Assembly (NCBI GenBank): GCA_947179155.2
Contig: OX359281.1
Coordinates: 44,667,967 to 44,731,966 of the forward strand
Length of the DNA stretch: 64,000 nt
Origin: Hedera helix
Taxonomy: Eukaryota; Streptophyta; Magnoliopsida; Apiales; Araliaceae
Direction of reading: 5' to 3'
The notes below the pieces were generated by a model. The model worked only from the letters and a program-made list of their open reading frames with translations, was not told the DNA's origin and ran no database searches. Position numbers and translations under genes: made by a program. Shown piece after piece: positions 59,013 to 64,000 of the stretch (its first letter is position 1; the number at the start of each line of letters is the position of its first letter).

Positions 59013-62000
59013 TCACCTTTTCTTGCCCTTCTTTCTTCCCTTAACTTCATTTTCTAAGCTTCTAATCCTCTGACTGAGAACTGATGATGAGGGTATTTTC
59101 TTACTTGAAGGCTTTGATGCATGATGCGTAGGTATGGAAGCAGGCTTTGATGGATCTGTAGGAGATGGAGCCGGCCACTGTTGTGACTGTACATATTTTT
59201 TAAGTGCGTCAGTAAATGAAAAGGCAGCTGGTTGTGCCGTCGTAGATGATGCCACAGTTATAATAGGGACGCCAAGGAACTTTTTCACCCCAGGTGCTTT
59301 AATCACTGGAGAAGTTATAATGACATGTTAAAAGAGGAAAACAAATTACTATAAAGTAAGATATTACCATCTCAAAGGTCATTACTTCATTACAATTTAG
59401 TAGAAATAAATTTGTTAGAGCATGATATACATTATTAGGTTCATTTGTGAATAATTTAAGCTTTTAGAACCAATAGCAACTAAAAGACGGTTGTTTTGGT
59501 TAGCTAGATGACTAGATCTTGTGCTTGTGCTCCGGTCTTTCCAAGTGCATTCTATTAGAGTTGCTGCATTCTATTTAGTTTGGGCATTATGAATCATTAT
59601 GGTCTGTATCTCCACTTGAGAACCAGAAGATTGGGGAGGATGTACATATCTAGAGGTTCAAGAACAGTGTAAAGGATAGAGCTATTAAGAAAGGACTCAC
59701 CTAGTCCATACACAAGTGAGAACAGGTTGGAGGTGATCCAATAACAGAATATAGCCTGCACCCAAATTTTGTTTATATTACATTAGATTAAAAGACTATG
59801 CACTAATGTGAAAGACTAAATTCTTTCGCATATATATGAAGTTCACACTACATCAGATAAACATGTCAACTTGAACATTTATTTCTTACGGAACTCTGCC
59901 AGCTAAAGAAGTGCCCCTCCACACATCATATATGGCACTACCAATTATATCACCAAAACAATTCCTCTCACTCCATTTAACAAACCACAAACAATGGGGT
60001 ATCATAGCCCAATGCTTCTACACCATGTTTGTTTACAATTTTGTTGTATGTGATTGGACTATTTATACTAGTTTAAGTACTTTTTTATCCTTGAATTAGT
60101 ACCTTTTCTTTTACAATTGCATCATATGCCTCCTATGAAGTACCTTCAAGTAGAAATGAGATATAAATGTGCATATATGTATGCATCTTGCAAAGCATGC
60201 CGTCTCACAAATGTATTTCACGTGGCATAAGGCACCCCATAACTCCATTCAATTTTATTGTGTTTTCAGCAGGCACAGTTAACAATAGATCAGAATAGAA
60301 CGGCAGTGTGCAAATGTATGCTATCTAAGAAAATAAAAGTTCCATAATGTACCTTTGGGAAACTCAAGGTAATTGGAACTGTAAGAACAGCAAAAACCCT
60401 CGACACATTTTTCATTGTCCCAGCAGCAGGATTGCCTTCCAAACCTTCTTGCATATTGCACTGAGGCAAGGTGCAATATTAGTCAACCAAACACAGATAA
60501 AACAAACATCATAACACAAAACCAACTGAAACAAACACGAGAACATTTGAGCATATGATAGGTGAAAACAGAGGGCGCTTTTAAAAAACAATTCTAAGAC
60601 CCATCTGAGGTTGCTTTCTGTCTCAACAAAAGATGATGTGTCTGTTAAACAACAAATATAGCTTTCACATTTTACCTACATAGTAAAAATACCATAATAT
60701 TTGGAATGTTTAACAGAGTATGGATGTTCTTTCTCACAAATTTTACATGCATGGATATATTGCATCAATGTATTTGACCATATGAATCAAAAGAAAGTAC
60801 TGAAACAAATTTTGCCACCGCATCAGGCATATACAACATTTGGGTATACATCATTGATCATACATTTGATAAAAGTAATATCACAGAAGGACACCTTAGT
60901 GCCACAATGACTGCATTGTGGACTCCACAATGATTTATGAAGTACAGAAAATATTGACCCATCAAGGAGAAATACTTAAATTAATTTCTTTGTTACCTTA
61001 GTGGCACGGTGACTGCATTGTGGACTCCACAATGATTTATAAAGTACAGAAAATATTGAACCCATCAAGGAGAAATACTTAAATTAATATCTTGGTTATG
61101 CAAAAAAGATTTTGCATGAAAAAGATAGGAGGACGGTACAAAAAAATATGTAAGAAAAATATCTTGTTCAAGAGTTATGATGCAAAATATAAGGTATGGA
61201 TTGGCATATGAATTCTTCTGATTTTATAAAACCTAGGTGCTATACATTCCCCCCCCCCCCCCCTCCTCCCCCCCCTACTGTTCAGATTTTGACAAAATCC
61301 AATTATTAAACCCAAAAAAGGCAATCCAAAAGTTCAAATTGATATTAAGCTTCAGATTCCATCATGTGAAGAAGTCAGTATAAGGATAAGAAAATTGTTT
61401 GACAAATATTTAAAAACCTAATTTTTACCTCCACAGTTATCCAGAACGACAATGCTGTCAAGACTGGAAGGACGTAGAAACTATCAGGAGTTGTCAGATC
61501 AGTAAACCAAAATGCTCCACCTTCTTTGAAAGATGGTACTTTATCCACCATGTTTTGAATCTACAAACAGAATGATAAGATGTTATACAAAACAGATAGC
61601 AAACAAATATAGGTAAGAAAAAACAATATGCTATTAAATTTTGTTCATTGTGGAAAAGATATCTTACTCCTAGGAAAAAACTGACAAAAACAGGACCTTG
61701 TATGAGGATTCCTTTCAAAGGAGTCCATGGGGTTACGCCATACCTGCAGAACCAATAAAATTTATTAACATAAAAACTAAAACTTGTATCCAAACTATCA
61801 CTGTAAAGGGGTGCTAAAGTCAAGGTTAGGATTAAACATTACATTAATGTCTGGAAACAGGACCATCGAAGTCCTACAAGGATGCTGAAGCTGTATCCTT
61901 TTCTAGCATTGCGAATTTATATCTAGGGCGAGGGTGATAATTTCTAGGAAACATTTTAGCAAAAAGTTTTATTTAATTCTCATGATCTGGAAACATATTT

Positions 62001-63659
62001 AATAAATACTCCCTTATAACATTCTGATCATCATCCTAAGCATCTATTTAGCTTCAAAAGTCAGCACGTTTCTCAAGTAGGCAGGTATAAGGAAATCTCC
62101 TTTCATAGGCTCTTGAGCCAAAGAGAATCATGCACATTGTATGGACACTTTTACAAGGTTGACGGGTCCGTGTTGGATACAATTCTCTAATGGTTCTTTC
62201 TACACTTTTATAATATAAATCTAGAATCTTTTGTGTGAGAATGTTTCAAATGATTATTTCACCCACCTTTATATATCCAACAAGAAATGTAACTTTGTCA
62301 GCATGCAAAGAAGTACAATTGTTCCAAAGAATAATAAGACGATCTCCAATAAAAAGAATGAAATTACACACACACACACACATATCTATAAAGTATAGAC
62401 AAACAAACAACACAAAACAAGAAAACAAGCACCAATTAAAGTTGCAAGCATAGGAAGAAGAGATAGATCATCCACACATTACATGTACATAACCTGCATA
62501 TAAATTATTTTTCACCAATCCATTACCTAAACATGCATTTATAAATACAATCCTTGCAATTTACTTAACATGTTAATTAGACTATATCCATTCTAAAATT
62601 ACAATTTACATTACAGATGTATAAAATTAAACTCAAATGTCGTAGAAATAATTCATAAAAACTTCATATTATTTATATGTAAGGATTCTATTTTTGTTTG
62701 ACGTGTCTGATAAGACTATTCTACTTTTTAGAATTGTAAGTTTACCTATGTCCCATGTCCTGCATTTTTGCTCATTCCTTGTTATTTTGATCATCTATTG
62801 TTGGAAATAATAGATGATCAGAATAACGAGGACTGTTTTCTCGTGATACAAATGCACCATCCATGTATAAAGAAACAGCTTTCATTCAAGACCTTTCTAG
62901 CTATAGTTAGAGCTATGATCCTTCACATCTTGCTATTTCTGATATTGCTACTCCCACGTTTCAAAAATATTCTTCTGCTACAACAAATTGACTAGGACTT
63001 CTAAGGAGATATTTTCCATCACAAATTGGGTGGCAGCTATGGCCTTTATCACCATCTAATATAGGTTTTGCAAGAGGAAGAGCATATAGAAAAATTACAA
63101 GAAAATTTACAATAGAATAGTACTACCGCCTTCCCCCATTTGTTTATTATGTGTGCCAATTTACATACATTTTAATAGTCACTCAAAACACATTAATATA
63201 ATGTTGTCATACATTTTTATATACTCATTATCTTTATATAAGATAAAAGAGGAGCTCCACAGCCTAATATTTAAAAAAAAAAAAAAATCAGAAGTCTTGT
63301 ACTGCATGCAAAGCACTGCTGACCATTTTGTGGTCAGGGACTGATGAGCTCTCAAGGATCCATTTCTATATATTTTCTCCATCTATTTTAATAATATACA
63401 AAATACTATTACCAAAAAATGGCATCTCTTAAAATTTATGTCATTATATATCTAGAAAAAGTGGAACAACTAATCTGGGATGGAGGGAGTACAGCTTTAT
63501 TTAAAAAAAAGAAAAATAGTTTATCATCTAATAAAAGAAAATACTGAAAAGATTAATTTTGAAGGGTTCTATGAATCAGGAACATGGAAAAGATGCATAC
63601 TCTTTGAATATCTTTGACATTCGTTGCTGACCTTCGGCTACAGCTGTAGGACTCATGCC
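59013..63659 (-). CDS. OXA1: Mitochondrial OXA1/YidC-type inner-membrane insertase, C-terminal part
   Basis: Membrane insertase that places mitochondrially and nuclear-encoded proteins into the inner membrane. Six exons join in frame to 240 codons plus stop: 63659-63601, 61743-61668, 61560-61429, 60460-60353, 59755-59701, 59305-59013. Visible order: GMSPTAVAEGQQRM and KIFKEYGVTPWTPLKG, then a hydrophobic hairpin ILIQGPVFVSFFLGIQNM. GGAFWFTDLTTPDSFYVLP follows, then membrane segments TALSFWITVE, VFAVLTVPITLSF and IFCYWITSNLFSLVYGL. The tail is a soluble basic one ending KGRKKGKKR, typical of mitochondrial OXA1, where it contacts the ribosome. The N-terminal third or more, including the targeting peptide, lies right of the window. 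Chloroplast ALB3 is less likely because of the tail and sequence. Confidence 0.93.
60894..61097. repeat. Tandem duplication of about 102 bp in an OXA1 intron
   Basis: CCTTAGTG at 60894 and 60996 starts two copies that share GACTGCATTGTGGACTCCAC and CATCAAGGAGAAATACTTAA, with a handful of substitutions. Confidence 0.9.
61249..61275. repeat. Poly-C tract in an OXA1 intron
   Basis: Fifteen C followed by CT-interrupted C runs. It reads as G-rich in the transcript. Confidence 0.9.
62777..62832. repeat. Strong hairpin in an OXA1 intron
   Basis: The left arm CCTTGTTATTTTGATCATCT pairs with the right arm AGATGATCAGAATAACGAGG with two mismatches. The arms continue with ATT/AAT around a loop of about 8-10 bases. 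Confidence 0.8.
63372..63491. mobile_element. Possible degraded Stowaway fragment in an OXA1 intron
   Basis: The right end GGGATGGAGGGAGTA has the typical Stowaway terminus. The left end (TTTTCTCCATCTATTTTAAT) is only a weak inverted match. Confidence 0.35.
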
Positions 63660-64000
63660 CTGGGAATAAATAATTGAAAGTCAAATAGATTTTAACGCAC
63701 TGACTTTAAAGAAAAGGGGACTCTAAGCACCAATATGAGAAAATCTAAAGATACTAAGCATTTGTCAATGGGTAACAAGCACGACTACACTTTCCATCAA
63801 ATTCAGTCTCATCCTTTGCTCGATCATTTTTCGCTAATAATATATTGTCAGCTCATAGACTTCTGAAAAGTTGTTTTCTGGGAGTTGAGGGAAAAAAGAA
63901 TTCTGCAACATGGTGTTTAGGGAATTGAGGCTAGAAAGTTAGGTAATATAGTGCTAAGATTTCAGGCAGGTGCCAGATATTTTATCAACTTGTGGTATCT

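Overview
The window is nuclear DNA from a flowering plant, most likely a core eudicot. The evidence is AT-rich non-coding DNA, GT-AG introns, plant retrotransposon lineages (Tekay chromovirus, Tork-type copia), plant MITEs (Stowaway, Tourist) and three plant housekeeping genes whose exons can be joined in frame. I cannot name the species.

Layout. 1-14413 is a nest of Ty3/gypsy DNA: a reverse-oriented Tekay-type LTR (1-3759), part of a second, unrelated reverse-oriented LTR (3760-5523), a forward Tekay gag-pol with one intact 1511-codon ORF (5983-10518), and its 3.84-kb 3' LTR (10570-14413). Next come a palindrome-ended MITE (14431-14576) and a complete Ty1/copia element with a perfect 5-bp target duplication (14925-19736), broken only by two nonsense codons. 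19737-24221 is AT-rich and holds several MITEs. 24227-27769 is a complete LTR element with no coding capacity.

The host genes lie on the minus strand. They are a plant-type L-asparaginase/isoaspartyl peptidase (31671 to 28125, 4 exons, 315 aa), an HRQ1-type RecQ-like helicase with an N-terminal ubiquitin-like domain (48255 to 34228, 27 exons, 1235 aa), and the C-terminal 240 codons of a mitochondrial OXA1/YidC-type insertase (63659 to 59013; its 5' exons lie beyond the right edge). As I recall, the Arabidopsis counterparts of the first two are also adjacent (At5g08100/At5g08110), so this looks like a conserved gene pair.

Between HRQ1 and OXA1 lies a second non-coding LTR element related to the 24-27 kb one, on the plus strand. 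Its 5' LTR begins 302 bp upstream of the HRQ1 start codon. Its interior contains a GC-rich degenerate repeat, the start of a CDPK-related/PEPKR1-like kinase gene and several tandem arrays. It runs without a recognisable 3' LTR into the 3' half of a GH9 endo-glucanase/CBM49 pseudogene, which is followed by a 1.9-kb solo LTR with a perfect target duplication.

The most interesting material is the pair of chimeric, array-bearing, gene-fragment-carrying non-autonomous retroelements, one of them sitting in the promoter region of a DNA-repair helicase. The gypsy leader, with an ORF tail and a splice-acceptor-like site just before gag, also deserves a look. I found no CRISPR array, tRNA, rRNA or bacterial-type operon.
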